From contig CBDHFJ010000095.1 of the NCBI GenBank assembly GCA_965262315.1, positions 1-20,629 on the forward strand: 20,629 bases of DNA. Direction: 5' to 3'. The DNA is from JBCCFK01 sp965262315. Lineage in GTDB: Bacteria > Actinomycetota > Acidimicrobiia > Acidimicrobiales > UBA8592. This document shows, piece by piece, positions 6,697 to 13,488 of this stretch; the first letter of the stretch is position 1, and each line of letters opens with the position of its first letter. Made by a program: the position numbers and the translations under genes. Below the pieces are notes generated by a model that saw only the letters and a list, made by a program, of their open reading frames with translations, did no database searches and was not told the origin of the DNA.

Positions 6697-7746
6697 TCAG
6701 AGCTTGCCGAGCGCGTCGCCGGCGTCGAGGTCGACCGCGGACTGCCACCCCTGGGTCAGCATGGCGTCCAGCAGTTGCTGGCCTCGTTCGTTGCCCCCGT
6801 CGAGGGTCTGGATCTGGGTGGCCGAGACCAGATGCATCAACATGCCGGCCCGATAGTCGTCCCAGCACCGGTCGAACGAGTAGCCCTCGACACCCAGCCC
6901 GGTCAGCGCGTCGTGATACCGGCGCACGAGCGCGTCCTGGTGGTCTCGCCGGAAGCCGGTGGGGACGTTCTGGCCGAGGAAGTACGAGATGTCGAACGTG
7001 CCTCGGTGGCGCACCGCGAGTTGCCAGTCGAGGACACAGATGCCGTCGGGCTCGACGAGGATGTTGTCCGGCCGCAGGTCGTAGTGGCAGAACGTCGCCG
7101 GACCGGACTCGATGAACCAGTCCAGATAGCGGGTGTACCGCTCGCACAACGTGTCGAGCCACGGCATCCCGGCCGGGTCCAGCCGGTCGCCCCACTGGCC
7201 CTTCAGCAGCGCGGCCAGATCGGGCAGGACCTGCCCGTAGCCCTTGTACAGGTCGTTGTTCATCGGCGGGAGCCAATCGAGCCCGTCGAGGTTCTCCCAC
7301 CACCGGGCGTGCAGCTTGGCGATCTCGTCGACCACCGCCTCGGCGTCGTCGAGCGAGATACCGTCGAGCTGGTCGAGCTGGCGGGCGTCGGACACGTCCT
7401 CGAGCAGCAGCACGAACGGGGTGCCGCCGGGTTCAGCCTCGACCACGTGGCAGCGCGGCACCCGGAGCCTCATCTGGGTGGCGACCTCGCGGTAGAAGGC
7501 GACTTCGCGCGAGTAGAACCCGTAGGTGGTGGCCGTCTCCCGATTGGCCTCCATGGGCGACGGCGTCTTGGCGATGAGTGTCGCCGGCCCGGCATCCGGC
7601 TGTCCGTAGGTCAAGGACAGCCTGGTGACCTCTGCCATCACGCCGACACCTTCACCCAGGTTGGCGGCGGTGACACCGGTGACCTCGGTGCCCAGCGCCT
7701 CGCTGAGCCAGTCTGCGGTGATCTCGGCAGGCGAGGACGGGATCAC
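6697..7746 (-). CDS. APH/ecdysteroid kinase-like phosphotransferase
   Basis: A 349-aa protein of the aminoglycoside phosphotransferase/choline kinase fold, closest in look to the ecdysteroid-kinase-like and ACAD10/11-associated APH proteins common in actinobacteria. Visible features are the N-lobe lysine in TLIAKTPSP (Lys60), the catalytic loop FCHYDLRPDNILV with His221, Asp223 and Asn228, and the metal-binding Asp240 in CVLDWQ. Such proteins phosphorylate hydroxylated small molecules; in ACAD10/11 systems they act on hydroxyacyl-CoAs. The start is GTG 7746, which overlaps the redoxin stop as GTGA, so translation is coupled. As last gene of the acyl-CoA dehydrogenase-redoxin-kinase run, it may serve breakdown of an unusual acyl compound (inference). 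Antibiotic resistance is unlikely. Confidence 0.87.
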   Translation of the reverse strand: MIPSSPAEITADWLSEALGTEVTGVTAANLGEGVGVMAEVTRLSLTYGQPDAGPATLIAKTPSPMEANRETATTYGFYSREVAFYREVATQMRLRVPRCHVVEAEPGGTPFVLLLEDVSDARQLDQLDGISLDDAEAVVDEIAKLHARWWENLDGLDWLPPMNNDLYKGYGQVLPDLAALLKGQWGDRLDPAGMPWLDTLCERYTRYLDWFIESGPATFCHYDLRPDNILVEPDGICVLDWQLAVRHRGTFDISYFLGQNVPTGFRRDHQDALVRRYHDALTGLGVEGYSFDRCWDDYRAGMLMHLVSATQIQTLDGGNERGQQLLDAMLTQGWQSAVDLDAGDALGKL

Positions 7747-8759
7747 GAGCGCGGCGGGGCGATGCCGTGATACGGCGCGCCCAGGTCGATCCACTCCTGG
7801 AGCATCCCCATGAACCGTTCGCCGAAGGGGTCCTCGCCGCGCAACGGCATCGCTGCCCGCGAGATCGTGAAGTCGTAGGGAGCCAGCTCGATGGCCCGGT
7901 CGAAGTGGCGGGCTGCGGCGTCGTCGTCGCCGCTGTTGCGGGCATCGACGGCCAGCTTGAAGTGCAAGCGGGCCTCGATCTCGGCCTGGGACAGGTCGGC
8001 GATCTCCGTGTCTGCGTCGGTCGGCACGACGTCGGCGTTGACCCACGCCCGCAGCTGGTCGAAGTGCTCGGCCCGGGTCCGTCCGGTGATCTCGGCGAAC
8101 ATGTCGGTGCCGAACTCGCTGGCATTGGGTCGCGCGATGCGGCCGTCGCCGTCGATCCACACCACCGTCGGCACGTTGGAGAATGCGTAGAGCTCGGTGA
8201 GGGTGTGGTCGGGGTCCATCAACACCGGATAGGTGATGCCCTCGGCCAGGCCTCGGACCGCCTCGGTGTTCTCGTCGATCGCCACGGCGATCACCTGGAA
8301 CCCTGCGTCACCCAACTCGTCCTGCAGCTCCTGCCACCCGGGCAGGTCCCATGCGCATCCTCACCAACTGGAGAAGGCCACCAACAGCCGCTTCTTGCCG
8401 GCGTAGTCGCTGAGGCTGCGGGACACGCCGTCGATGTCGGTCAGCGAGAAGTTCGGCGCCACCCGGTCCTTCAGGGCGGCGCTGCGGTCGGCTGCCGGAG
8501 CGCCGATCGCGACCGCTCCGGTGGCCGCGTCGACCACGGCCGGGCGACCGACCGCTGACGCTGCGGCGACCAGGTCGACGCCGTCGCCCACTGCCAACCG
8601 GGCCGGGTCGGTGGGAATGCACGCATCGCCGCGGCACAGGCCCTCGTCCTTGAGCTCCCACCCCAGGAGGTCCATCAGGGCGTCGGTGGCCACGACCACC
8701 TTGTCGCCGTCGATGTGCCCGTCCGTCTCGACCATCCGGTCGCCGATGACTCTGATCAT
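7743..8759 (-). CDS. Selenocysteine-containing redoxin (candidate selenoprotein, Sec133)
   Basis: A single frame runs from ATG 8759 to 7743 with one internal TGA at 8361-8363 (codon 133). The residues around it, LLVAFSSW-U-GCAWDLPGWQ, are the active-site loop of a thioredoxin-like redoxin, and TGA stands where the first cysteine should be, giving Sec-Gly-Cys. Upstream are an N-terminal module with a Cys pair (CRGDACIP, Cys42/Cys47) and the strand APNFSLTDIDG. Downstream are the rest of the fold (FQVIAVAIDEN, YPVLMDPDHT) and the cis-proline loop NVPTVVWIDGDGRI, followed by a helical tail (~245-338). A SECIS-like hairpin follows the TGA. The product is 338 aa if TGA is read as Sec; otherwise it is a 132-aa fragment without an active site. 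A miscalled Cys codon is the main alternative. There is no clear Shine-Dalgarno. It lies 46 nt after the acyl-CoA dehydrogenase and overlaps the kinase start by 4 nt. Confidence 0.8.
8324..8360 (-). promoter_or_regulatory. Candidate bacterial SECIS element
   Basis: On the minus strand, immediately after the TGA, CCUGCC (8346-8341) pairs perfectly with GGCAGG (8335-8330) around the loop CGGGU (8340-8336). An outer GCA/UGC pairing (8354-8352 with 8326-8324) can extend the stem across an internal loop. The loop begins 21 nt after the TGA and has G at its second position, matching the known geometry of SelB-binding SECIS hairpins. The hairpin also encodes DLPGWQ, so part of the pairing could come from coding constraint. 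Confidence 0.6.
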
Positions 8760-8805
8760 GGGCGAAACAGTACGTGGTGCTCGGGCCCGCTGCCCGCCGC
8801 ACCCC

Positions 8806-10605
8806 TCAGCGCAGGAAGCCGGGCTCGATGGCGTAGAGGTCGCCGGCGCCGGCCTGGATGGACGGCAGCAGCCCATGGACCGCCGGAAGCAGTTGTGTGG
8901 CGAAGAAGCGCGCGGTGACGATCTTCGCCTCCAGGAACTCGGCCGGGTAGGTGGCGTCGTCGGCTTCGAGCAGCCGGTGTGCGGCGAGCGCTCCCTTTGC
9001 CAACAGCCACGCTCCCACGGTGGTGGCGACGAGGCGCAGGTAGGGGACGGCCGCGGCGAGGCCGTCGTCAGTCGCCCCCGCCCCCTTCTGGAGCAGCCAG
9101 CGCGAGATCGACTGCATGTCCGAGGCCGCGTACTCGAGGCGGTCGGCCATCTCGGTCATGCCCGCGTTGCGCAGACCCTCGACGACCTGGGCCATCTGAC
9201 CGATCAGGTCGTCGATCAGGGCACCGTCGCGCATCGGCAGCTTGCGGCCCACCAGGTCCATCGCCTGGATGCCGTTGGTGCCCTCGTAGATGGCGCCGAT
9301 CCGGATGTCGCGGTAGTGCTGGGCCGCGCCGGTCTCTTCGATGTAGCCCATGCCGCCGTGGATCTGGACCCCGAGCGAGGTCATCTCGTTGCCCAGGTCG
9401 GTGCCCCACGCCTTGGTGAGCGGGGTCAGGATGTCCGTCAGCTCCTGGCCGGCCCGCCGGCCGTCCTCGTCGGGGTGGTGGTGGGCCAGGTCGACGCCGT
9501 AGGCGTTCAGGTAACTCAGGGCGCGGGAGGCCTCGATGTTGGCCTTCATCGTCATGAGCATGCGGCGCACGTCGGGGTGCTCGACGATCGGGGCCGAATC
9601 GCCCTTGGGCGTCTCGGGGCGCCGACCCTGCGTGCGCTCCTGGGCGTACTCGAGGGCCTGCTGGTAGGACCGGTCGGCCAGGGCCACACCCTCGAGGCCC
9701 ACGGCCAGGCGGGCCTGGTTCATCATCGTGAACATGTAGCCCATGCCCAGACGCTCATGGCCGATCAGGTAGCCGACCGCCCCGCCGTTGTCGCCGAACT
9801 GGAGCACGCAGGTGGGCGAGCCGTGGATGCCCATCTTGTGTTCGATCGACACGCAGTGGACGTCGTTGCGTTCGCCGGGAGTGCCGTCGGCGTTCAGCAG
9901 GTACTTCGGGACGATGAACAGGCTGATACCCCGGGTCCCGGGAGGGGAGTCCGGTGTGCGGGCCAACACCAGGTGCACGATGTTGTCCGTCATGTCGTGC
10001 TCGCCCCAGGTGATGTAGATCTTCTGACCCGAGATGAGGAAGCTGCCATCGGCCTGGGGCTCGGCCTTGGCCGTGAGCGCGCCGACGTCGGAGCCGGCCT
10101 GGGGTTCGGTCAGGTTCATCGTGCCGGTCCACTCGCCGCTGATCAGCTTGGGGAGCCAGGTGTTCTTCTGTTCCTCGGAGCCGTGCGCGTGCAGCGCGTG
10201 GATGGCGCCCTGGGTCAGGAGGGGATTGAGTGACAGGGCCATGTTGGCGGCCGTCATCATCTCGGAGACGGCGATCCCGACCACCCAGGGGAAGCCGCCG
10301 CCCCCGTACTCGGGGTCGAAGCTCATGGCGCCCCAGCCGGCGGCCACGTACTGCTCGTAGGCCTCGCTGAAGCCGTCGGGCGTGGTGACCGAGCCGTCGT
10401 CGTTGCGTTGGGAGCCGACGGTGTCGCCGATGCGGTTGGTGGGCGCGATGACTTCGCTGAAGAAGCGGGCCGCTTCCTCCAGGATGTCGGGCATGGACTC
10501 GAGGCCGACGTCGGCGAACGCGGGAAGTTTCGCGAGATCGTCGACGCCGACGATCTCCTTCAGCGTGAAGGCCATGTCGGTGGTGGGCGCGTCGTAGCCG
10601 GGCAT
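8806..10605 (-). CDS. Acyl-CoA dehydrogenase, DmdC-like with C-terminal extension
   Basis: A 599-aa FAD-dependent acyl-CoA dehydrogenase that introduces an alpha-beta double bond into acyl-CoA and passes electrons to ETF. Its length and its opening (MPGYDAPTTDMAFTLKEIVG) fit the large subgroup with an extra C-terminal domain, which includes 3-methylmercaptopropionyl-CoA dehydrogenase (DmdC). Domain marks in order are the N-terminal helices, the beta-domain TMNLTEPQAGSDVGAL (162-177), ISGQKIYITWGEHD (191-204), and the flavin-adjacent QIHGGMGYIEE (414-424). The catalytic base is Glu441 in IGAIYEGTNGIQAMDL. GGAGGGA a few bases before ATG 10605 fixes the start. It is the first gene of a likely three-gene operon with the redoxin and kinase, and a perfect palindrome lies ~60-75 nt upstream. 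The true substrate (fatty acyl or methylmercaptopropionyl) cannot be told. Confidence 0.92.
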   Translation of the reverse strand: MPGYDAPTTDMAFTLKEIVGVDDLAKLPAFADVGLESMPDILEEAARFFSEVIAPTNRIGDTVGSQRNDDGSVTTPDGFSEAYEQYVAAGWGAMSFDPEYGGGGFPWVVGIAVSEMMTAANMALSLNPLLTQGAIHALHAHGSEEQKNTWLPKLISGEWTGTMNLTEPQAGSDVGALTAKAEPQADGSFLISGQKIYITWGEHDMTDNIVHLVLARTPDSPPGTRGISLFIVPKYLLNADGTPGERNDVHCVSIEHKMGIHGSPTCVLQFGDNGGAVGYLIGHERLGMGYMFTMMNQARLAVGLEGVALADRSYQQALEYAQERTQGRRPETPKGDSAPIVEHPDVRRMLMTMKANIEASRALSYLNAYGVDLAHHHPDEDGRRAGQELTDILTPLTKAWGTDLGNEMTSLGVQIHGGMGYIEETGAAQHYRDIRIGAIYEGTNGIQAMDLVGRKLPMRDGALIDDLIGQMAQVVEGLRNAGMTEMADRLEYAASDMQSISRWLLQKGAGATDDGLAAAVPYLRLVATTVGAWLLAKGALAAHRLLEADDATYPAEFLEAKIVTARFFATQLLPAVHGLLPSIQAGAGDLYAIEPGFLR

Positions 10606-10665
10606 GTGATGTCCCTCCGTGGCGGGAGTTGTCCGTGGGCCCGCTGACAGCGTCGGCAACGGTTG

Positions 10666-10679
10666 CTTGGACGTCCAAG
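10666..10679. promoter_or_regulatory. Perfect 14-bp palindrome, probable TetR-type operator
   Basis: CTTGGACGTCCAAG is a perfect palindrome, extended by TT/AA outside one mismatched pair. It lies between the divergent acyl-CoA dehydrogenase (start 10605) and hydroxyacid dehydrogenase (start 10821). Palindromes of this kind upstream of fatty-acid degradation genes are usually bound by TetR-family acyl-CoA-responsive repressors. No such regulator is in the window. Confidence 0.55.
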
Positions 10680-10764
10680 TAACTGGCGGTTGCCCGCAAT
10701 TCTACTCACTGGAGAGGCGGTGCCCCAGTCCACTGAGGGCCTTCCCGTCGGACGCCGCAGCCGG

Positions 10765-10770
10765 TACGCT
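10765..10770 (+). promoter_or_regulatory. Candidate -10 box upstream of the hydroxyacid dehydrogenase
   Basis: TACGCT within GGTACGCTC fits TANNNT and resembles the GGTACCNTC boxes found upstream of the two small paralogous genes further on. It lies 50 nt before the ATG at 10821. No convincing -35 is present. Confidence 0.35.
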
Positions 10771-10820
10771 CCCGACGCTTCGTCCACGTCCGGTGGGCGT
10801 CGTCGACTGTGAGGTCCGGG

Positions 10821-11774
10821 ATGCGAATCGGGTTCATCGGGTTGGGCAACGTCGGCGGCAAGCTCGCCGGGAGCCTGCTGAGGAACGGACACGATCTGAC
10901 GGTGCGGGATCTCGATCCCGTGGCCGCCCAGCCCTTCCTCGACCAGGGGGCCGCCTGGGCCGACTCGCCACGGGACCTGGCCGAGGCCGTCGACGTGGTG
11001 ATCACCTGCCTGCCCTCGCCGGCCGCGTCGGCAGCGGTGATGGAGGCCGACGACGGGGTCCTGGCCGGGATGTCGCCAGGGATGATCTGGGCCGAGATGT
11101 CCACCACCGACGAGGCCGAGGTCAAGCGCCTCGGCGCGAAGGTCGAGGCGCTCGGAGCGTCGCCGATCGACTGTCCGGTGTCGGGTGGCTGTCACCGGGC
11201 GGCCACCGGCAACATCGCGATCTTCGCCGGCTGTGACCGCGAGGTGTTCGAGCGCTACCTGCCGGTGCTGACCACGATGGGTCGTCGCGTCCTGCACACG
11301 GGGCCGCTGGGGTCTGCGTCGGTCCTCAAGGTCGTCACCAACTACCTGGCCACGGCGAACCTGGTGTCGTTGGCGGAAGCACTGGTCACGTCGGAGCGGG
11401 CGGGCATGGACCTCAACACGACGTACGAGGCGATCCGCATCTCGTCGGGCAACTCCTTCGTCCACGAGACCGAGAGCCAGGTCATCCTCAACGGCAGCCG
11501 CGACATCAACTTCACGATGGACCTGGTGCTCAAGGACATCGGGCTGTTCCAGTCGATCGCCGATGCTGCCGACGTGCCGCTCGAACTGTCGCCCCTGTTG
11601 ATCTCGATCTTCTCCGACGCCCAGGAGCGATACGGCCCCCGCGAGTGGTCGCCCAACGTCATCCGCCGGCTGGAGGACGCCACCGGCGCGTCGGTCCTCG
11701 CCTCCGGGTTCCCCGCCGAGATGACCGACGACGAGCCCGAAGAACCCGGCTACGAGGTCGTCCCCAAGCGCTGA
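10821..11774 (+). CDS. 3-hydroxyisobutyrate dehydrogenase-like beta-hydroxyacid dehydrogenase
   Basis: A 317-aa NAD(P)-dependent beta-hydroxyacid dehydrogenase. The Rossmann nucleotide-binding motif is at the N-terminus (MRIGFIGLGNVGGKLA, GxGxxG at 7-12). The substrate-binding DCPVSGG (117-123) and the catalytic lysine helix GSASVLKVVTNYLATAN (Lys170, Asn174) follow, and the C-terminal half is the all-helical dimerisation domain. Family members oxidise 3-hydroxyisobutyrate (valine breakdown), tartronate semialdehyde or 6-phosphogluconate-like substrates. The motif set fits the 3-hydroxyisobutyrate/2-hydroxy-3-oxopropionate group. I chose ATG 10821, which has a GAGG at 10811-10814; GTG 10809 in the same frame would add four residues. 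It is divergent from the acyl-CoA dehydrogenase, hinting at shared control of acyl catabolism, and ends before a strong hairpin. The last ~15 residues are acidic and family-variable. Confidence 0.88.
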   Translation: MRIGFIGLGNVGGKLAGSLLRNGHDLTVRDLDPVAAQPFLDQGAAWADSPRDLAEAVDVVITCLPSPAASAAVMEADDGVLAGMSPGMIWAEMSTTDEAEVKRLGAKVEALGASPIDCPVSGGCHRAATGNIAIFAGCDREVFERYLPVLTTMGRRVLHTGPLGSASVLKVVTNYLATANLVSLAEALVTSERAGMDLNTTYEAIRISSGNSFVHETESQVILNGSRDINFTMDLVLKDIGLFQSIADAADVPLELSPLLISIFSDAQERYGPREWSPNVIRRLEDATGASVLASGFPAEMTDDEPEEPGYEVVPKR

Positions 11775-11797
11775 CGTCGCGCCACGCAGCGCGGCCG

Positions 11798-11830
11798 AAC
11801 CTGTCGCGGTCCCTGGGACCGCGACAGGTT
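11798..11830 (+). terminator. Strong hairpin terminator, 15-bp perfect stem
   Basis: AACCTGTCGCGGTCC (11798-11812) pairs perfectly with GGACCGCGACAGGTT (11816-11830) around a 3-nt loop, 24 nt after the dehydrogenase stop, followed by a short T stretch. It is preceded by CCACGCAGCGCGG, a 13-mer also found beside the hairpin at 14839-14881, so it belongs to a dispersed repeat type rather than being a simple terminator. Confidence 0.7.
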
Positions 11831-11890
11831 TCTGCACGTCGCGAGGATGCGCTTCAGTCGCCGTGTGGGGTCGAGAGTCATGGGGTGGGG

Positions 11891-11896
11891 TACCTT
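11891..11896 (+). promoter_or_regulatory. Candidate -10 box of the first small paralog gene
   Basis: TACCTT within GGTACCTTC lies 26 nt before the GTG at 11923. The equivalent position upstream of the second paralog holds GGTACCGTC, so the box is shared by the two related genes. Confidence 0.4.
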
Positions 11897-11922
11897 CGGG
11901 ACAGCGCCGAACGACCGCGGAG

Positions 11923-12207
11923 GTGATCGAGATCGAACTCGAGTCCAGGGACGTGCAGATCCGGCGACGGTTGGCGGAGATCGCGGATCGGGCCGCGGCG
12001 CTGGCGCCGGAGGACTTCGCGTTCCGGCACAACCTCGCATGTGAGGCGGATGCGCTCCGTGCCGAGCTCCACGAGCTCATGGCGTCGGCGATGGAAGAGG
12101 TCGCCGAGTCCTGGGCCGAGCGGGCCGGGCGGAAGGGCGCCCACGAGCCGCTGTCCGTGGAGGCGAAGACCGCGGCGATCCAGTCGCCCCTCGACGCCGG
12201 AGGCTGA
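11923..12207 (+). CDS. Small helical protein, paralog A, 94 aa
   Basis: I do not recognise a named family. The protein is acidic and almost certainly all-helical. Its core, SRDVQIRRRLAEIADRAAA then LAPEDFAFRHNLACEADA then LRAELHELMASAMEEV, is closely echoed by the gene at 12462, so the two are paralogs from a local duplication. There are no membrane segments, signal peptide or catalytic motif. The frame is open upstream to 11863, but the peptide there is Gly/Arg/Trp-rich and unlike the paralog. I place the start at GTG 11923, although the ribosome-binding-like GGAG sits only 1-2 nt before it, so the true start may be a few codons different. The -10-like box GGTACCTTC is shared with the paralog. 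The role is unknown. Confidence 0.62.
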   Translation: MIEIELESRDVQIRRRLAEIADRAAALAPEDFAFRHNLACEADALRAELHELMASAMEEVAESWAERAGRKGAHEPLSVEAKTAAIQSPLDAGG

Positions 12208-12279
12208 GCGCCGACACGGCGGCGAGCCGCTCGTCGCTCGAGGTGCCGCCGTCGCTGGTCTCTTCGAGGCCGCCCCTGA

Positions 12280-12405
12280 GTTTGGGCAGGTTGTGCACGA
12301 TGTGGGTGCGCGTGGTACTCGATTTCGCTGAGGTGGGCGGGGCTTGCTGTTTGGGCAGGTTGTGCACGTTGTGGGTGCGCGTGGTACCCGATTTCGGTGA
12401 GGTGG
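12280..12405. repeat. Tandem pair of 57-nt GT-rich intergenic repeats (copies 1 and 2)
   Basis: Copy 1 (12280-12336) and copy 2 (12349-12405) begin GTTTGGGCAGGTTGTGCACG and differ at only 3 of 57 positions, with a period of 69 nt. Each contains GCAC...GTGC, able to form a small hairpin. They fill the gap between the two small paralogs. A diverged second pair lies at 13489-13613. Confidence 0.85.
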
Positions 12406-12433
12406 TCGACGGCACCAACGGGGGGAGCGCTGG

Positions 12434-12439
12434 TACCGT
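12434..12439 (+). promoter_or_regulatory. Candidate -10 box of the second small paralog gene
   Basis: TACCGT within GGTACCGTC lies 22 nt before the GTG at 12462, and a GGGGAGG ribosome binding site lies between them. The arrangement matches that upstream of paralog A. Confidence 0.4.
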
Positions 12440-12461
12440 CGCGAGCCTGGGGAGGTTCACC

Positions 12462-12767
12462 GTGGGGTGTACCGAAGCACGAGATGTCGAGCTGCGGCGG
12501 TGGCTGGCACAGATCACCGAGCGTGTGGCCCGCGCAGGCGCCCGAGCACTTCGCGTGCAGGCACGGTCTCCCATCGAGTTGGATGCGATCCGGGCCGAGC
12601 TCCACAGGCTCGTCGAGCCCGGTCTGGCTGCGATGGCGGATGCCGGGCCTGAGTGCTCCGTGCACGAAGGGAGCCACGAGCACGACCGCTCGGTGGCCAC
12701 GCAATCATCGCGTCGCCCGGCGAGGGTGCAGGCGGGACGGCCTGAGGACGTTCGATGCGCCTATTGA
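12462..12767 (+). CDS. Small helical protein, paralog B, 101 aa, with a compensated internal frameshift
   Basis: This protein is a diverged copy of the gene at 11923. The segments TEARDVELRRWLAQITERVA and IELDAIRAELHRLVEPGLAAM align with paralog A in the reading frame used. Between them, roughly 12530-12580, the match to paralog A (APEHFACRHGL versus APEDFAFRHNL) is in the +1 frame. A one-base insertion followed by a one-base deletion has therefore scrambled about 14 residues but kept the frame open. A GGGGAGG at 12449-12455 supports GTG 12462 as start. The tail is Arg/His-rich and differs from paralog A. Its last 13 nt overlap the lipoprotein start, so the two are probably co-transcribed. 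The function is unknown. Confidence 0.55.
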   Translation: MGCTEARDVELRRWLAQITERVARAGARALRVQARSPIELDAIRAELHRLVEPGLAAMADAGPECSVHEGSHEHDRSVATQSSRRPARVQAGRPEDVRCAY

Positions 12768-13444
12768 TCATCTGCGCGTTCGTGCTCGCGGTGGCGATGC
12801 TGGTCGCTGCGTGCGGGAGCGGTGACGACCCTGAGCTCACGGTCGCTGCCGGCACCGAACTCGACGACGTGCCGGCGGTGCTGTCGCCCACGGTTGCCGA
12901 CATCGACGATGTGCTGACGCCCACCGTGTCGGACCTCGGCGATGCGCCATTGGTCTTCCCCTCCGACCTCATGGACTCACTGCCGCGGCCGTTGCCGCCC
13001 GAGCTCGCTGCGCTCGACGACCTGGACCTGGAATCGATCCTGCGCAGGGGCTGTCTGGCGTGGAGCTTCCTCGAAACTCGGGACCACGGGGCCATCAACG
13101 ATGCCGTCTCCCACTTCCTGATGGTGGCCGACACGTACGGTGCCGGTGGGTCGCGAATGTTCACCCGTGCGCAACTGGATCGCTTCGCCGGCGATGGGGT
13201 CCGGGCAGCGTGTGCCGCCGACTCCGTCGAGCACGCGTGGGGGATCCTCACCGGCGTGCTCGACATGTCCGACGAAGACTTCGCCACCTTGGTCGACGTG
13301 TCGTGCCAGTCGTACCGGCTCAGCGAGGCACAGCCGGCCGAGTTCCAGCCGCGTAACAAGACCTGGGACGGGTTCGTCCTCCAGGTGCTCGGGGTCGACG
13401 ATCTGGCCGACTTGATCGATCGGATGTGCGGACCGGCGACCTGA
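12755..13444 (+). CDS. Putative secreted lipoprotein, 229 aa
   Basis: The N-terminus is a lipoprotein signal peptide: MRLL, a hydrophobic core (IICAFVLAVAMLV) and the lipobox VAAC with Cys20 as the lipidated residue. The mature protein would be anchored outside the membrane. It starts with a linker containing a twofold repeat (LSPTVADIDDV then LTPTVSDLGDA, about residues 43-65). A helical domain follows (~80-229) with four further cysteines (GCLAW, AACAAD, VSCQSY, RMCGPAT) that could form two disulfides. No known family is recognised. GAGGA a few bases before the ATG supports the start. It overlaps the end of paralog B by 13 nt and has no promoter of its own that I can see. It converges with the MDR gene across a repeat-filled gap. 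Confidence 0.82.
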   Translation: MRLLIICAFVLAVAMLVAACGSGDDPELTVAAGTELDDVPAVLSPTVADIDDVLTPTVSDLGDAPLVFPSDLMDSLPRPLPPELAALDDLDLESILRRGCLAWSFLETRDHGAINDAVSHFLMVADTYGAGGSRMFTRAQLDRFAGDGVRAACAADSVEHAWGILTGVLDMSDEDFATLVDVSCQSYRLSEAQPAEFQPRNKTWDGFVLQVLGVDDLADLIDRMCGPAT

Positions 13445-13488
13445 CGACCGCGCCGTGGCGCGCTCGACGGCCATCGCCGGGCGCCGAG

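Noticed and set aside
7743..8315. Treating the downstream half of the redoxin as its own gene from GTG 8315
   Set aside because: It would lack the active-site strand and cysteine, and the fold is complete only when joined in frame to the upstream part; a separate gene is less likely than TGA read-through as Sec.
8434..10233. A 599-codon plus-strand open frame opposite the acyl-CoA dehydrogenase
   Set aside because: It is antisense to a complete acyl-CoA dehydrogenase with catalytic Glu and good ribosome binding site; its peptide has no family features.
12243..12461. Repeat-encoded peptides (LGRLCTMWVRVV and similar) as a repeat protein
   Set aside because: The frame differs between sites and the same DNA repeats elsewhere lie in other frames; the repetition is at DNA level.
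10560..12704. A 714-codon minus-strand open frame across several plus-strand genes
   Set aside because: It spans unrelated genes, the palindrome, the terminator and the repeats, with low-complexity Arg/His-rich peptide.
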